Source: Streptomyces sp. 11x1
GTDB lineage: Bacteria > Actinomycetota > Actinomycetes > Streptomycetales > Streptomycetaceae
NCBI RefSeq assembly: GCF_032598905.1
Contig: NZ_CP122458.1
Location: 372,001-436,000, forward strand
DNA: 64,000 bases
Direction: 5' to 3'
Made by a program: the position numbers and the translations under genes. The notes under the pieces were generated by a model. The model ran no database searches, was not told where the DNA came from, and saw only the letters and a list, made by a program, of their open reading frames with translations. Each line of letters opens with the position of its first letter. Within the stretch, counting starts at the first letter, position 1. Below are positions 25,351 to 34,641 of the stretch, in pieces.

Positions 25351-25809
25351 TCACCCTCCCCTGCGGCTGCTCACCTGCCGCTCAAGGTCGCGAAGATCCT
25401 TGATCAGCGATGAGCGCACCCTGCGCCCCATCATCGGTCCCGCCAGCCGGTAGAGGCCGGAGGCGTCACCGCGCACTCGGATCCGGGCACGCGTGCCGCC
25501 GTCCGGGAGGTGCTCGAAGGTGTAGGTGACGTGCATCGGCATCGGTCCGGCGACCGAGACCATGTCCAGCAGTCGCGGCGGCTCGTAGGCGGCGACCCGC
25601 AGGACGTAGTCAATCCGCTTGCCCAGGAAGTACGCGGTCCGCGTCACCTCGGCCCCGACCCCGAAGCCGCCCGTATCGGCTTCGCGGGTCAGCTGCGCTG
25701 TCCGGATGCCCTGGGTCCACTCGGCGTCGTGGCGCCAGTCCATCGCGTACGCCGCCACCTGCTCGCACGGCAGCGGGATCTCCCGCTCCACGGTCACGTC
25801 GATACCCAT
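25351..25809 (-). CDS. SRPBCC (polyketide cyclase/START-like) family protein
   Basis: A 152-residue protein, MGIDVTVEREIPLPCEQVAA, with AYAMDWRHDAEWTQGI and the family end LYRLAGPMMGRRVRSSLIKD. SRPBCC folds bind hydrophobic ligands in a deep cavity; the ligand is unknown. It is closely similar along its whole length to the protein at 39783-40244, and both are followed immediately by a TfoX-type gene. It is divergent from the YagU-like membrane protein gene. Confidence 0.82.
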   Translation of the reverse strand: MGIDVTVEREIPLPCEQVAAYAMDWRHDAEWTQGIRTAQLTREADTGGFGVGAEVTRTAYFLGKRIDYVLRVAAYEPPRLLDMVSVAGPMPMHVTYTFEHLPDGGTRARIRVRGDASGLYRLAGPMMGRRVRSSLIKDLRDLERQVSSRRGG

Positions 25810-25967
25810 CCGCTGCCCTCTTCCCCGGCGTCAGTTCCATGGAGCCACCCGGGGCGGTCAGCGGCAACCGGACGCCGCGCGGGACTACCGGCGCGTAGGT
25901 AAGGGCGGTCACATACCTGCCCCCACCAACCGATCTAGCGTCAGCGACGGAAGCAGGAGAACCACCG

Positions 25968-26468
25968 ATGAATGGGACGATCACCATGACCACGGCATCA
26001 CACATCTCCTCCAAGACCGCTGCGATCCCGGTGCACGCCGTCTGGGGCGCTGCGGCCGGCCTCGTCGGCGGCGTCGGCATGGGCATCTGGATGTCGGTCT
26101 CCCGGCCCGTCATGGACACCGCGATGATCACGATGGTGGCCGGGCTGCTGGGCTCGACCAACGCCTTCGCCGGCTGGCTGATCCACCTGTCCATCGCGCT
26201 GTTCGCCGGTGCCACCTTCGGCATCGTGCTCGGCCACCTCGCGCAGCGCCTGGCACCCGCCATCGTCCTCGGCCTGGCCTATGGCGTGGTGTGGTGGGCC
26301 ATCGGCGCGCTGTGGATCATGCCCGCCAACATGGGCATGCCGGTCTTCGAGTGGAACGACATCACCTCCTCCAGCCTCGGCGCCCACCTCGTGTTCGGCC
26401 TGCTCGCCGGCGCCACGTTCGCGTGCATCGCCCAGGCGATGGGCAAGCGCACCGGCCCGGCCCGATGA
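25968..26468 (+). CDS. Four-segment membrane protein (YagU/DUF1440-like)
   Basis: A 166-residue protein with about four membrane segments: AVWGAAAGLVGGVGMGIWMS, TMVAGLLGSTNAFAGWLIHL, LAPAIVLGLAYGVVWWAIGA and LVFGLLAGATFACIAQAMG. The pattern resembles YagU-type inner membrane proteins. Its role is unknown. The ATG at 25968 has AGGAG eight bases upstream; an internal ATG at residue 7 is an alternative. Its stop overlaps an ATG in frame with the downstream Crp gene. Confidence 0.65.
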   Translation: MNGTITMTTASHISSKTAAIPVHAVWGAAAGLVGGVGMGIWMSVSRPVMDTAMITMVAGLLGSTNAFAGWLIHLSIALFAGATFGIVLGHLAQRLAPAIVLGLAYGVVWWAIGALWIMPANMGMPVFEWNDITSSSLGAHLVFGLLAGATFACIAQAMGKRTGPAR

Positions 26469-26653
26469 GCAGCGAGATTCCCGCGTCAAGCCCCGGCCCC
26501 GCCGCCCCGCCGCCGGGCACGGCGCTGCGCCGCATAGGCCCCGTGGACGGCGCGGTGGCCTACTGTCTGGCCAGCGCCGAGGCGCTGGCCAGCCCGGTAT
26601 GGGGTGCCGCACCACCACCGTGGGCCCCTGGACGACGCGAGGAGACACACACC

Positions 26654-27373
26654 ATGACCGACGCCGCAGCCCGAGGCGAGGAAGCGGAGCGGACCTGGTG
26701 CCTGGCCGAGGTCGACATCTTCTGCGACCTGTCCGAGCAGGAGATGGAGGCCATCGCCGCCGCGGCACCGATGAAGACCTACCACGCGGGCGAGATCCTC
26801 TACTCGCCCACCCAGCCCTCCGAAGTGCTGTTCATCCTCAAGAAGGGCCGGGTCCGCGTCTTCCGAGTCTCCGCCGACGGCCGCGCGCTGACCACCGCGA
26901 TCATCTCCCCGGGCACCATCTTCGGCGAAATGGTCCTGCTCGGACAGCACATGTACGACAACTACGCCGAAGCCCTCGACGACACCGTCGTGTGCGTGAT
27001 GAGCCGCACGGACGTCCATCGGCTGCTGCTGGCCGACGCGCGGATCGCCGCCCGGATCACCGCGATCCTCGGCCGCCGCCTGGCCGACCTCGAACAGCGC
27101 CTGTCCGACAGCGTGTTCAAGACCGTCGCCCAGCGCATCGCCACCACACTGACCACCCTGACCAGCGCCCAGCCCCCGGCAGGCCCCCTGCGCCCGGTCG
27201 GACGCCACCCGCAGATCGCCCTCACCCACGAACAGCTCGCCGCCCTCGCCGGCACCTCCCGCGAAACCTGCACCAAGGTCCTGCGCGACTACGCCGACCA
27301 CGGCCTGCTCCGCCTGGCCCGCGGACGCATCAGCGTCCTCGACCCCGAACGGCTCAAGGACGCCGCCGGCTGA
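26654..27373 (+). CDS. Crp/Fnr-family transcriptional regulator
   Basis: A 239-residue regulator. A cyclic-nucleotide-binding-like domain spans about residues 15-130 (IFCDLSEQEMEAIAAAAPMK, SPGTIFGEMVLLGQ) and a winged helix follows (ALTHEQLAALAGTSRETCTK). There is no N-terminal Cys cluster for an Fnr iron-sulfur centre. GAGGAG lies nine bases before the chosen ATG. The frame is open back to an ATG at 26465 that overlaps the previous stop; the extra 63 residues could be a leader or an N-terminal extension. It probably controls the TlpA-CcdA genes downstream. Confidence 0.85.
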   Translation: MTDAAARGEEAERTWCLAEVDIFCDLSEQEMEAIAAAAPMKTYHAGEILYSPTQPSEVLFILKKGRVRVFRVSADGRALTTAIISPGTIFGEMVLLGQHMYDNYAEALDDTVVCVMSRTDVHRLLLADARIAARITAILGRRLADLEQRLSDSVFKTVAQRIATTLTTLTSAQPPAGPLRPVGRHPQIALTHEQLAALAGTSRETCTKVLRDYADHGLLRLARGRISVLDPERLKDAAG

Positions 27374-27463
27374 CGTCACCCATCCGTAAGGCCCCGGCCC
27401 CCTGCCCGCTCAAGCCGCCACGAACTACCCTCGCCACCGGTCCCGACCCCTCAGGAGTCCTCC

Positions 27464-28042
27464 TTGCGCGCCCGCACCCTCCTCCCGGCCGCCCTTCTCA
27501 CTGTGACCGCATGCGGCTCGGGCGGTGGCTCCGCGCCGGCCGGCGACGAGGGGACCTCCCCCTCGAAGCCTTCTTCCCCCGCCCAGTCACCCACCGACTC
27601 CCACGACAGCGGCAGCGGGTCACAGGGCGCGAAGGCCCCCGAGGCTCTGAACTTCTCTGCGACCACTGTGGACGGCAAGCCGTTCGACGCGAAGACCCTC
27701 GCGGGCAAGCCCACCGTGCTGTGGTTCTGGGCACCCTGGTGCCCCACCTGCAAGGGCCAGGCCGCCGAGACGGCCAAGGTCGCCGCCAACCAGCACGGCA
27801 AGGCGAACGTCGTCGGCGTCGCGGGCCTGGACAAGAACGCCGCCATGCGCGCCTTCGTCTCCGACACCGGCACCGACTCCTTCCCCCACCTCTCCGACGA
27901 AAAGGGCGAAGTGTGGAAGCGGTTCAAGATCACCCAGCAGAGCTACTACGTGATCCTCGACCAGACCGGAAAGACCGTCTACGAGGGCGTGCTCCCCGGC
28001 GGCAAGGGCCTGGCGGAGAAGGTCGCCGCCCTCACCGGCTGA
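27464..28042 (+). CDS. TlpA/thioredoxin-like lipoprotein
   Basis: A 192-residue exported thioredoxin-fold protein. The signal peptide MRARTLLPAALLTVTAC ends in a lipobox with Cys17, followed by a Ser/Pro/Gly-rich linker to about residue 55. The active site WAPWCPTCKGQ carries both redox Cys. It would reduce or isomerise disulfides outside the membrane. The start is a TTG at 27464 with AGGAG six bases upstream. It is followed seven bases later by ccdA, the membrane electron donor for such proteins. Confidence 0.88.
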   Translation: MRARTLLPAALLTVTACGSGGGSAPAGDEGTSPSKPSSPAQSPTDSHDSGSGSQGAKAPEALNFSATTVDGKPFDAKTLAGKPTVLWFWAPWCPTCKGQAAETAKVAANQHGKANVVGVAGLDKNAAMRAFVSDTGTDSFPHLSDEKGEVWKRFKITQQSYYVILDQTGKTVYEGVLPGGKGLAEKVAALTG

Positions 28043-28049
28043 CCCCGCC

Positions 28050-28914
28050 ATGGCCGACCTGCCCCTCGCCCTCGCCCTCGGCGCCGGGATGCTCGCCGCC
28101 GTCAACCCGTGCGGCTTCGCCCTGCTCCCCGCCTACCTCTCCCTGCTCGTCCTCGGCGACGACAGCCCCAGCCGTACCGTCGCCGTCGGCCGGGCGCTCG
28201 CCGCCACCGCCGCGATGACCGCGGGCTTCGCCACCTTCTTCGGCGTCTTCGGACTCCTCATCCAGCCCGTCGCCGGCCAGATCCAGCAGCACCTGCCCTG
28301 GTTCACCATCGTCCTCGGCCTGCTCATCGCCACGGCCGGAGCATGGCTCCTCGCAGGCCGCCAACTGTCCACCTTCGCCCCGAAACTCCGCCGTGCCCCC
28401 ACCGTCACGCGATCCGTGCCCTCGATGGCACTGTTCGGTACGGCGTATGCCACCGCCTCCCTCGGCTGCACCATCGCCCCGTTCCTCGCCATCGTCGTCT
28501 CCGCCTTTCGCAGCGGCTCCACCACGGAAGGCATCCTCCTCTTCGCTGCCTACGCCGCCGGGATGGGCCTGATCGTCGGCGTAGCCTCCCTGACCGTCGC
28601 CCTCACCCGCACCACCGCCGTCACCCGGCTGCGCCGCCTCGGCGCGATCGCCCCCCCGGCTCGGCGGCGGTCTGCTCCTCCTGGTCGGCGCCTACGTCGC
28701 CTACTACGGCTGGTACGAGATCCGCGCCCTGCACAACCCCACCACCAACGACCCCGTCATCGACACGGCGGCCACCGTCCAGCGAGCCGTTGCCGACACC
28801 CTGGACACCGCCGGTCCGGCCGTGATCGCCGTACTCTTCGCCCTCCTGCTCCTCGCCACATTGGTCATCCGGCGCCGCAAGCGCACGAGCCGGCACACCG
28901 GCTTCCAACCGTGA
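28050..28914 (+). pseudogene. ccdA: Cytochrome c biogenesis protein CcdA, frameshifted at a run of seven C
   Basis: The first 200 residues are a clear CcdA: MADLPLALALGAGMLAAVNP with the NPCGFALLPAYLS motif and the second Cys in ASLGCTIAPFLA. After TRLRRLGAIA, a run of seven C (28651-28657) shifts the frame. In the next frame the protein continues LGGGLLLLVGAYVAYYGWYE and AVIAVLFALLLLATLVIRRR to a stop at 28914. Removing one C restores a single frame of about 287 residues. The lesion may be a true frameshift, slippage-based variation or a sequencing error. It would pass electrons from cytosolic thioredoxin to the TlpA-like lipoprotein. Confidence 0.8.
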
Positions 28915-29053
28915 TCAAAGGCCCGCGACATGAGGGGTATCGCCTCTCCCTTGCCGCAGAGGCCAGGTCGGCACCCCTGATGCCGGACGCGGGAAACCCG
29001 GGTCGCCTCTGACCGGTCCGGCTCCTCCCGTCTCGGCTCCGAATGCCGGACTG

Positions 29054-29284
29054 TCATGCGGGTGGCAGGCGCGTTGACCGACTCCGGCGGTACGCACGCC
29101 ACCGGCGGCGCAGCCAGTCGCCAGCCTCTCCCACCGCGACCAGCAGCACCGCCGATGCCGCGCACCGCGCAAGGTCCGTGGGCTGATCTGCCGCCCGGCT
29201 CCCCAGCCACAGCAGCACCGTGAGCCCACCCCACCACAGGACGACGGAGGCAATCGCGCGCCGTCGGCGCGTTGCCCCGCTCAC
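29054..29284 (-). CDS. Small membrane protein 1 of a three-gene set
   Basis: A 76-residue protein, VSGATRRRRAIASVVLWWGG, with a hydrophobic segment to about residue 30 and a second weaker one (CAASAVLLVAVGEAGDW), ending in Arg-rich tail. The GTG start overlaps the stop of the upstream gene (GTGA). Function unknown. Confidence 0.6.
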   Translation of the reverse strand: MSGATRRRRAIASVVLWWGGLTVLLWLGSRAADQPTDLARCAASAVLLVAVGEAGDWLRRRWRAYRRSRSTRLPPA

Positions 29285-29577
29285 GCGGTGGCCCTCAAGG
29301 CCCGGTGCGCCGCGACGGCCGCAACCAACGATCCGGTGACGGCCAGGACTCCGGCGACGGCGGTCGCGGCCATGATGAGCCCGGGTGAGGCGTCGGCCAG
29401 CCGCGGCACCGCGTTGAGCGGCGCGGCCATGTAGAGGGCCAGCAGGGCCCACCCGCGCGGGCGCATCGGGGCGAGCCGGGAGTGCAGGCGTTGCGGCACG
29501 CGCCCGGTGATCAGGGCCAGCGCGGCCGGGAGCAGGGTGAGGGAGCAGACGGCAAGGCCGGTCCAGTGCCAGATCAC
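29281..29577 (-). CDS. Small membrane protein 2 of a three-gene set
   Basis: A 98-residue protein with three hydrophobic segments (LAVCSLTLLPAALALITG, WALLALYMAAPLNAV, LIMAATAVAGVLAVTGSLVA). The GTG start overlaps the stop of the gene upstream, and its stop overlaps the gene downstream, so the three are translationally coupled. Function unknown. Confidence 0.62.
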   Translation of the reverse strand: MIWHWTGLAVCSLTLLPAALALITGRVPQRLHSRLAPMRPRGWALLALYMAAPLNAVPRLADASPGLIMAATAVAGVLAVTGSLVAAVAAHRALRATA

Positions 29578-29789
29578 GGGCGTCGTGGTCTTCCTGCGCG
29601 GGTGCGGCGGGTGGCGGCGGTCATGACGAGTCCGGTGGTCAGGGCGGCAAGCCCGGTGACCAGGACGGGCAGGCCAGGGCCGGGCAGGACGTACATGGCC
29701 GCGCCGGTCAGGACGTACATGGCCGCGCCGGTCAGGGACAGCACCGCTCCTGCGGTCGCCAGGATGGTCCTGATGCGGTGTTCGGACAC
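29574..29789 (-). CDS. Small membrane protein 3, with an eight-residue internal duplication
   Basis: A 71-residue protein, VSEHRIRTILATAGAVLSLT, containing GAAMYVLTGAAMYVLPG: the unit LTGAAMYV is duplicated by a 24-base direct repeat. The duplication lengthens the first membrane segment. The GTG start at 29789 has AAGGGA upstream. It leads the set of three and follows the SulP gene on the same strand after 131 bases. Function unknown. Confidence 0.6.
   Translation of the reverse strand: MSEHRIRTILATAGAVLSLTGAAMYVLTGAAMYVLPGPGLPVLVTGLAALTTGLVMTAATRRTRAGRPRRP
29685..29732. repeat. 24-base tandem duplication in coding sequence
   Basis: Two identical adjacent 24-base units starting CAGGACGTACATGGCCGCGC at 29685 and 29709. 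The unit length keeps the frame and adds eight residues to the small membrane protein at 29574-29789. Confidence 0.9.
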
Positions 29790-29920
29790 GCTGTTTCTTC
29801 CCTTCGGGTCGGGTGGGCTCGAGCGGTGGTCAACGGCGGCGGGTGCCGTTAGGGTTCCGAGACTGCCATCGGCCTCCCGCCGTGGGGCAGGAGGCCGGTG
29901 ACTGCTGGACTCGGTGGCGG

Positions 29921-31429
29921 TCAGTGGCTGGCGGCGAGTTCGCCGCTGAGCTTGCCGTGCAGGTGGGCACTGGGGTCGTTCAGGCCGGTGATCTCCACGG
30001 TCTTGCCGCGCTGGGCGTACTTGGTCTCGATGGCGTCGAGGGCGGCGACGGAGGAGGCGTCCCAGATGTGTGCGGCAGACAGGTCGATGACGACCTTGTC
30101 CGGATCGCCCGTGTAGTCGAATTGGCCGACGAGGTCGTTGGAGGAGGCGAAGAACAGCTCGCCGGTGACCCGGTACACGACCGTGCTGCCGTCTGGGTCG
30201 ACCGCGGCGGTGACCTCGGCGAGGTGGGCGACGCGCCTGGCGAAGACGACCATGGCCGTGATCGAGCCGACGACGACGCCGACGGCAAGGTTGTGCGTGG
30301 CCACGACACACGCGACGGTGATCACCATGACGGCGATCTCGCCGGCCGGCATCCGCTTGAGGGTCTTGGGGGCGATGGAGTGCCAGTCGAAGGTCGCGAA
30401 CGACACCATGATCATGACGGCGACCAGGGCGGCCATGGGGATGTCGGAGACGACCGGCCCGAAGGCGATGCACAGCACCATCAGGAACGCGCCCGCGAGG
30501 AAGGTCGACAGGCGGGTGCGGGCGCCGGACACCTTCACGTTGATCATCGTCTGGCCGATCATGGCACAGCCGCCCATGCCGCCGAAGAAGCCGGTGACGA
30601 TGTTGGCGATGCCCTGGCCGATGGACTCGCGGGTCTTGTCGGAGTGGGTGTCGGTGATGTCATCGACCAGCTTGGCGGTCATCAGCGACTCCATCAGGCC
30701 GACCAGAGCCATCGCGAAGGCGTACGGGGCGATCGTCGTCAGCGTGTCGAGCGTGAACGGCACGTCGGGCAGACCCGGCACGGGTAGGGAGGACGGCAGG
30801 GCGCCCTTGTCGCCCACCGTCGGTACCGCGATGGCCGCACCGACGGTGATTACGGTCAGGATGACGATGGACACGAGCGGGGCGGGGATCACCGTGGTGA
30901 TCTTCGGGAAGAACACCATCAGCGCCAGCCCGCCGATGATCAGCGGATAGACGGCCCACGGGACGCCTGTCATCTCGGGGAACTGGGCCATGAAGATCAG
31001 GATGGCGAGGGCGTTGACGAAGCCGACCATCACGCTGCGGGGGATGAACCGCATCAGCTTCGCCACCCCGAGTGCGCCCAGGATGACCTGGAAGACGCCA
31101 GCGAGGATGACGGCGGCGATCAGGTAGCCCAGGCCGTGCTCGCGGTTGAGCGGGGCGATGACCAGAGCGATAGCGCCGGTGGCGGCGGAGATCATCGCTC
31201 GGCGTCCGCCGACGACGGAGATGACCACGGCCATGGTGAAGGAGGCGAACAGGCCGACTGCGGGGTCGACGCCGGCGATGATCGAGAAGGAGATCGCCTC
31301 GGGGATCAGCGCCAGGGCGACGACCAGGCCCGCGAGGACCTCGGTGCGCCAGACCTTCGGGTTGTTCAGCCAGTCGGGCCTCAGGCCGCGCAGGCGCGCG
31401 GCCGGGGACACAGCGGTAGCGGAAGACAA
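29921..31429 (-). CDS. SulP-family anion permease with STAS domain
   Basis: About 502 residues. The transport part begins [20 protein letters not shown] and includes the family signature region [20 protein letters not shown], with ten or more membrane segments. The C-terminal STAS domain shows [20 protein letters not shown]. It would carry sulfate, bicarbonate or a dicarboxylate; substrate cannot be read. The start is uncertain: a TTG at 31429 with AGG upstream is chosen, while a GTG at 31411 is possible and the frame is open to 31591. It is divergent from the MerR gene at 31827, with a palindrome between them. Confidence 0.82.
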   Translation of the reverse strand: MSSATAVSPAARLRGLRPDWLNNPKVWRTEVLAGLVVALALIPEAISFSIIAGVDPAVGLFASFTMAVVISVVGGRRAMISAATGAIALVIAPLNREHGLGYLIAAVILAGVFQVILGALGVAKLMRFIPRSVMVGFVNALAILIFMAQFPEMTGVPWAVYPLIIGGLALMVFFPKITTVIPAPLVSIVILTVITVGAAIAVPTVGDKGALPSSLPVPGLPDVPFTLDTLTTIAPYAFAMALVGLMESLMTAKLVDDITDTHSDKTRESIGQGIANIVTGFFGGMGGCAMIGQTMINVKVSGARTRLSTFLAGAFLMVLCIAFGPVVSDIPMAALVAVMIMVSFATFDWHSIAPKTLKRMPAGEIAVMVITVACVVATHNLAVGVVVGSITAMVVFARRVAHLAEVTAAVDPDGSTVVYRVTGELFFASSNDLVGQFDYTGDPDKVVIDLSAAHIWDASSVAALDAIETKYAQRGKTVEITGLNDPSAHLHGKLSGELAASH

Positions 31430-31749
31430 GAGTTCAGGAACCTGTCGTGCTCGGGCACACCCCCATGGCAGGCCGGGGATGTGCGGGAGGACGCGGAGGG
31501 GCCGGGCCGGCACCCCGCGGACGGCCCCGTCAGCGCGGAGCCGGAAGACCAGAGGGAACGGAGCAGGCAGGCGCGAGGGCGCCGGGCTCACATTCGGGGG
31601 CGAAGCGTCACGGCGGGCAAGCAGCGGCGCCGGGCGTCATGGGCTCGCGCACGCTTCTCTCCTGCAAGAATCGGATCTTCGCTGGGGGCGGCATCGACCC
31701 CGGAACGGCAGCAGCGGGGGCAGCCGGGCCGCCCTCACCTCCATCAACT

Positions 31750-31769
31750 CTACCCTAACGTTAGGGTAG
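31750..31769. promoter_or_regulatory. Perfect 20-base palindrome, likely MerR operator
   Basis: CTACCCTAACGTTAGGGTAG reads identically on both strands. It lies 57 bases before the MerR start and about 320 bases upstream of the divergent SulP gene. MerR-family proteins bind such dyads within the promoter spacer and twist it to activate transcription. The AT-rich TAGATATT just downstream could be part of a -10 region for merR. Confidence 0.75.
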
Positions 31770-31826
31770 ATATTGGCGGTCCCGCTCAGGAGGCACTGCC
31801 GTGAGGGAAAGGCCAGGAGCAGGGAC

Positions 31827-32237
31827 GTGGACGGCAAGCACATGCAGATCGGCGAGGTCGCCGCGCGCACCGAGCTGTCCCTGCGCACCATCCGGCACTA
31901 CGAGGAGACCGGTCTCGTAGTCCCCTCCGCCCGCTCCCAAGGCGGGTTCCGGCTCTACACCGACAACGACGTGGCCCGGCTCATGGTCATCCGGCGGATG
32001 AAGCCGCTCGGCTTCACGCTGGACCAGATGCGCGACCTGCTGGACGCCGCCGACCGCCTTGACGCCGGTGACGAACTCGGACCGGATGAGCGCGAGGTGC
32101 TCCTTCAGCGCGTGCGCGAGTACGAGCAGAGCGCGGCGGAGCAGGTGGAGAAGCTGCGTGTCCAGCTCGCCCGCGCCGAGGACTTCGCCGCCACACTGCG
32201 GGCACGGCTGCCCGAGCACGAGCCGGTGCGCCCCTGA
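31827..32237 (+). CDS. MerR-family transcriptional regulator
   Basis: A 136-residue regulator. The helix-turn-helix and wing are MQIGEVAARTELSLRTIRHY and EETGLVVPSARSQGGFRLYT, followed by MKPLGFTLDQMRDLL and a coiled-coil dimerisation helix. There are no Cys ligands, so a metal sensor is unlikely. The GTG start at 31827 has AGGAG seven bases upstream. It probably binds the palindrome upstream and controls itself and perhaps SulP. The sequence after its stop merges into a transposase remnant on the other strand. Confidence 0.85.
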   Translation: MDGKHMQIGEVAARTELSLRTIRHYEETGLVVPSARSQGGFRLYTDNDVARLMVIRRMKPLGFTLDQMRDLLDAADRLDAGDELGPDEREVLLQRVREYEQSAAEQVEKLRVQLARAEDFAATLRARLPEHEPVRP

Positions 32238-32783
32238 CCGCTCCCGGCTCCGGCATGCTCTGCCTCCCGCAGCGCACGTGGCGCGGGCCTGTTCGACGCC
32301 CCCGACGCCGCTGAGGCCGACGGCGGCGGCTGCGCACCCGAGCCACAGGTCGTCCAGCTCGGCGCCCCAGCCGCGATCGGGGCGGCGGCTGCCGAGCAGG
32401 CCCACACGTCAACGGCCAGGCCGCGCTTGCGGCCCGGCACTTTTCTGCCGCATCACGCCCCGTCGACACCGCGGGCACCCCGGCCGCCGCGTGCACGCTC
32501 TGGGTGTCGAGCACCACCAGGCTCGGGTCCGCCTTCCGACGCGCCATTTCCCGCACCTGCCAGCGCAGCAGGTCGTGAATGGTCTGATCGATGCCGTCGT
32601 CACGCCAGGTGTAGAAGTAGTACTTCACCGCACCGGGTGGCGGAAAGTCGTGCGGGAGCAGCTCCCACTGGCACCCGGTCCGGCCCTGGTAGAGCAGCGC
32701 GTTGACGATCTCCCGCATCGCGTACCGGCCCTGATGGCTGCTGACCGAGGGATGCGCGGCCTTTCACGCGGCGATCATCGGCT

Positions 32784-32860
32784 GTCGGGTAGCGGGGACG
32801 CATTGCTGCGTCCCCGCCCCCTCAGAACCGGGCATGCCCGTTTTCCAGGCACCACGGCTC
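32784..32860 (-). ncRNA. Group II intron domains V and VI
   Basis: Domain V is at 32860-32825 on the complement, GAGCCG-GGTGCC-TGGAAAACG-GGCAT-CGGTTC, with a GAAA loop. Domain VI (32824-32784) has an 11-pair stem GCGGGGACGCA capped by GCAA, then a bulge carrying an A at 32790, then CCC paired with the upstream GGG. That A is seven bases from the 3' end, the usual branch-point position. Confidence 0.75.
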
Positions 32861-32878
32861 AAGCAAGCCCCAAGGGCT

Positions 32879-34641
32879 TCACGGTGATGTAGAGACTGCG
32901 AGTCTCCTGCGTGTTCTGGTTCGGAGACCACGATGGCAAGAGGCGTGTACCAGGCGAGTCTGCGGTCCGTCCGGCGTGCCACTCCGCCCGTGGTGAGTGA
33001 GGTAGCTGGCGGCTACCGCTCTGCGGACGGTGTTCAGCCACCAGCGTTCCCATTCGTGCGGGGACTGCGGTGACTGGTTGGCGGTGAGGATGTAGTCCCC
33101 GCAGAGTGGACAGCGTCCTTCCTGCTTGGCGAGCAGGTTCAGGTTGTAGTTGTCCAGCGGGGGTTTGACCTTCCTCCGTCTTTCGGCCCAGTAGTCCTGC
33201 AGGCCGGGGTCGTCGGGTGACGCCCCGCCCGTGACCAGCTGGTGCCGGACGATATTTGTCCAGGAGAATTTGACCACGTGAAAGGTGCCGCCGCTTTCGC
33301 TGGTACAGCTGCGATCGCCGAGCACCCAGTAGTCGTTCCTGAACTTATTGAACTTGCCGTAGTAGCGGCGCACAATCCACTTCTTCGGCTTGTTGGGGTG
33401 GGAGTGCTTGGCCCACTTGTATGTGAGCCGCCACACATGAGAGTCCAGATCCGAGAAGACCCGGCTGGACACCGCCCCACGGTAGTAGGCCGCCCAGCCC
33501 CGAATGATCGGGTTGAGTTTGGCGATGACCGCCACCACATTCGATCCGCGAAGGTTTCGCATCTCGTCCGTGAGTCTTTTCCGTATCCGCTTGATCGCCT
33601 TCTTGCTTGGTTTGATGATCAGCTTGGACCCGTGAAACTGGCGGAGAGTGAATCCCAGGAAGTCGAAACCTTCGGAGAGATGCACAATGCGCGTCTTCTC
33701 CTCGTTGAAGGTCAGCCCTCTGGGAGCCAGCCACGCTGCAAGCTGCGCCTTGACCTGCTCTGCTTGCTGCCGAGAGTGACAGCAGGCGACCATATCGTCG
33801 GCGTATCGCACCAGCACCGGAGCTCCTCGCGTCGTTTCTCCGGAAGTGCGTCCGGATGCGAGATAGCGGACTCCGGCAGCTTCCTCCAGGCCATGGAGTG
33901 CAACGTTCATCAACAGCGGGCTGATTACACCGCCTTGAGGTGATCCCTCTTCGGTCGGCGTGTGCAGGCCGTCCTCGACCACTCCTGCTTTCAGCCATCC
34001 CCGGATCATTTCCCTGGCCGGGAAGAACCCGATCGCTTCGAGCAGTTGTTCGTGGTCGATTCTATCGAACGCGGCGGACAAGTCGGCATCCAGAATCCAC
34101 AGCCTCCTGGCTCGGGAGCCTTTCAGCGTGGAGTAGAGAGAGCCGATGGCGTCCGCACAGCTGCGGCCCGGCCGGAATCCATAGGATTTCGGCTCGAAGC
34201 GCGCTTCCCACTCGGGTTCCAGTGCGTTACGGACGCGCGCCTGATGGCATCGGTCCATAATCACGGGATACCGAGCGGCCGTTGTTTTCCATTGGCCTTT
34301 GGAATGTACACGCGTCGGACCGGCAGTGGATTCCAGGACGAGCGCGTATGGTGCACGCGCACAGCCACGTCCATCCTGGCCTCGGGTGACAGGGCGGTCT
34401 CCCCGTCGATCCCGGCCGTCCGACGTCCAGCGTTGCGCTGAGTCACCTGCCGCACGCTGATCAGCGTGTTCGACCAGGATCTCAGCATCAGTTTCTGCAG
34501 GGACCGGACCAGAGCCCAGTCCTCTTCCCGCGTCGCCTTGAAGATCCTCTGCCTCAGCCTCACTACGTTGTCCTCGTGGTGACGCCACGCGACGTCGTCC
34601 CATTCGGCAACGTCCTCGGGTCCGTTCACCGCGGTGTCCAA
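32879..34641 (-). pseudogene. Group II intron reverse transcriptase-maturase-HNH protein, one-base frameshift
   Basis: The first frame (34641-34261) gives WDDVAWRHHEDNVVRLRQRI and VYIPKANGKQRPLGIP, the RT0-RT2 region. The second continues VIMDRCHQARVRNALEPEWE and holds the catalytic VRYADDMV, GSPQGGVISPLL, the maturase segment GWAAYYRGAVSSRVF and a C-terminal HNH-like domain with CPLCGDYI. One missing base at about 34259 separates the frames, between GIP and VIM. The start is a TTG after GAGGGG. With a repaired frame it would be about 587 residues and complete. It may be inactive, read by frameshifting, or wrongly assembled. Confidence 0.82.

Noticed and set aside
32792..32817. GC-rich hairpin as a transcription terminator
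   Set aside because: It is better explained as domain VI of the group II intron, with domain V adjacent and the splice end in the right place.
32879..34641. Reverse transcriptase as a retron or diversity-generating element
   Set aside because: Maturase and HNH regions plus intron RNA ends identify a group II intron. No repeat pair or msr-msd region was seen.
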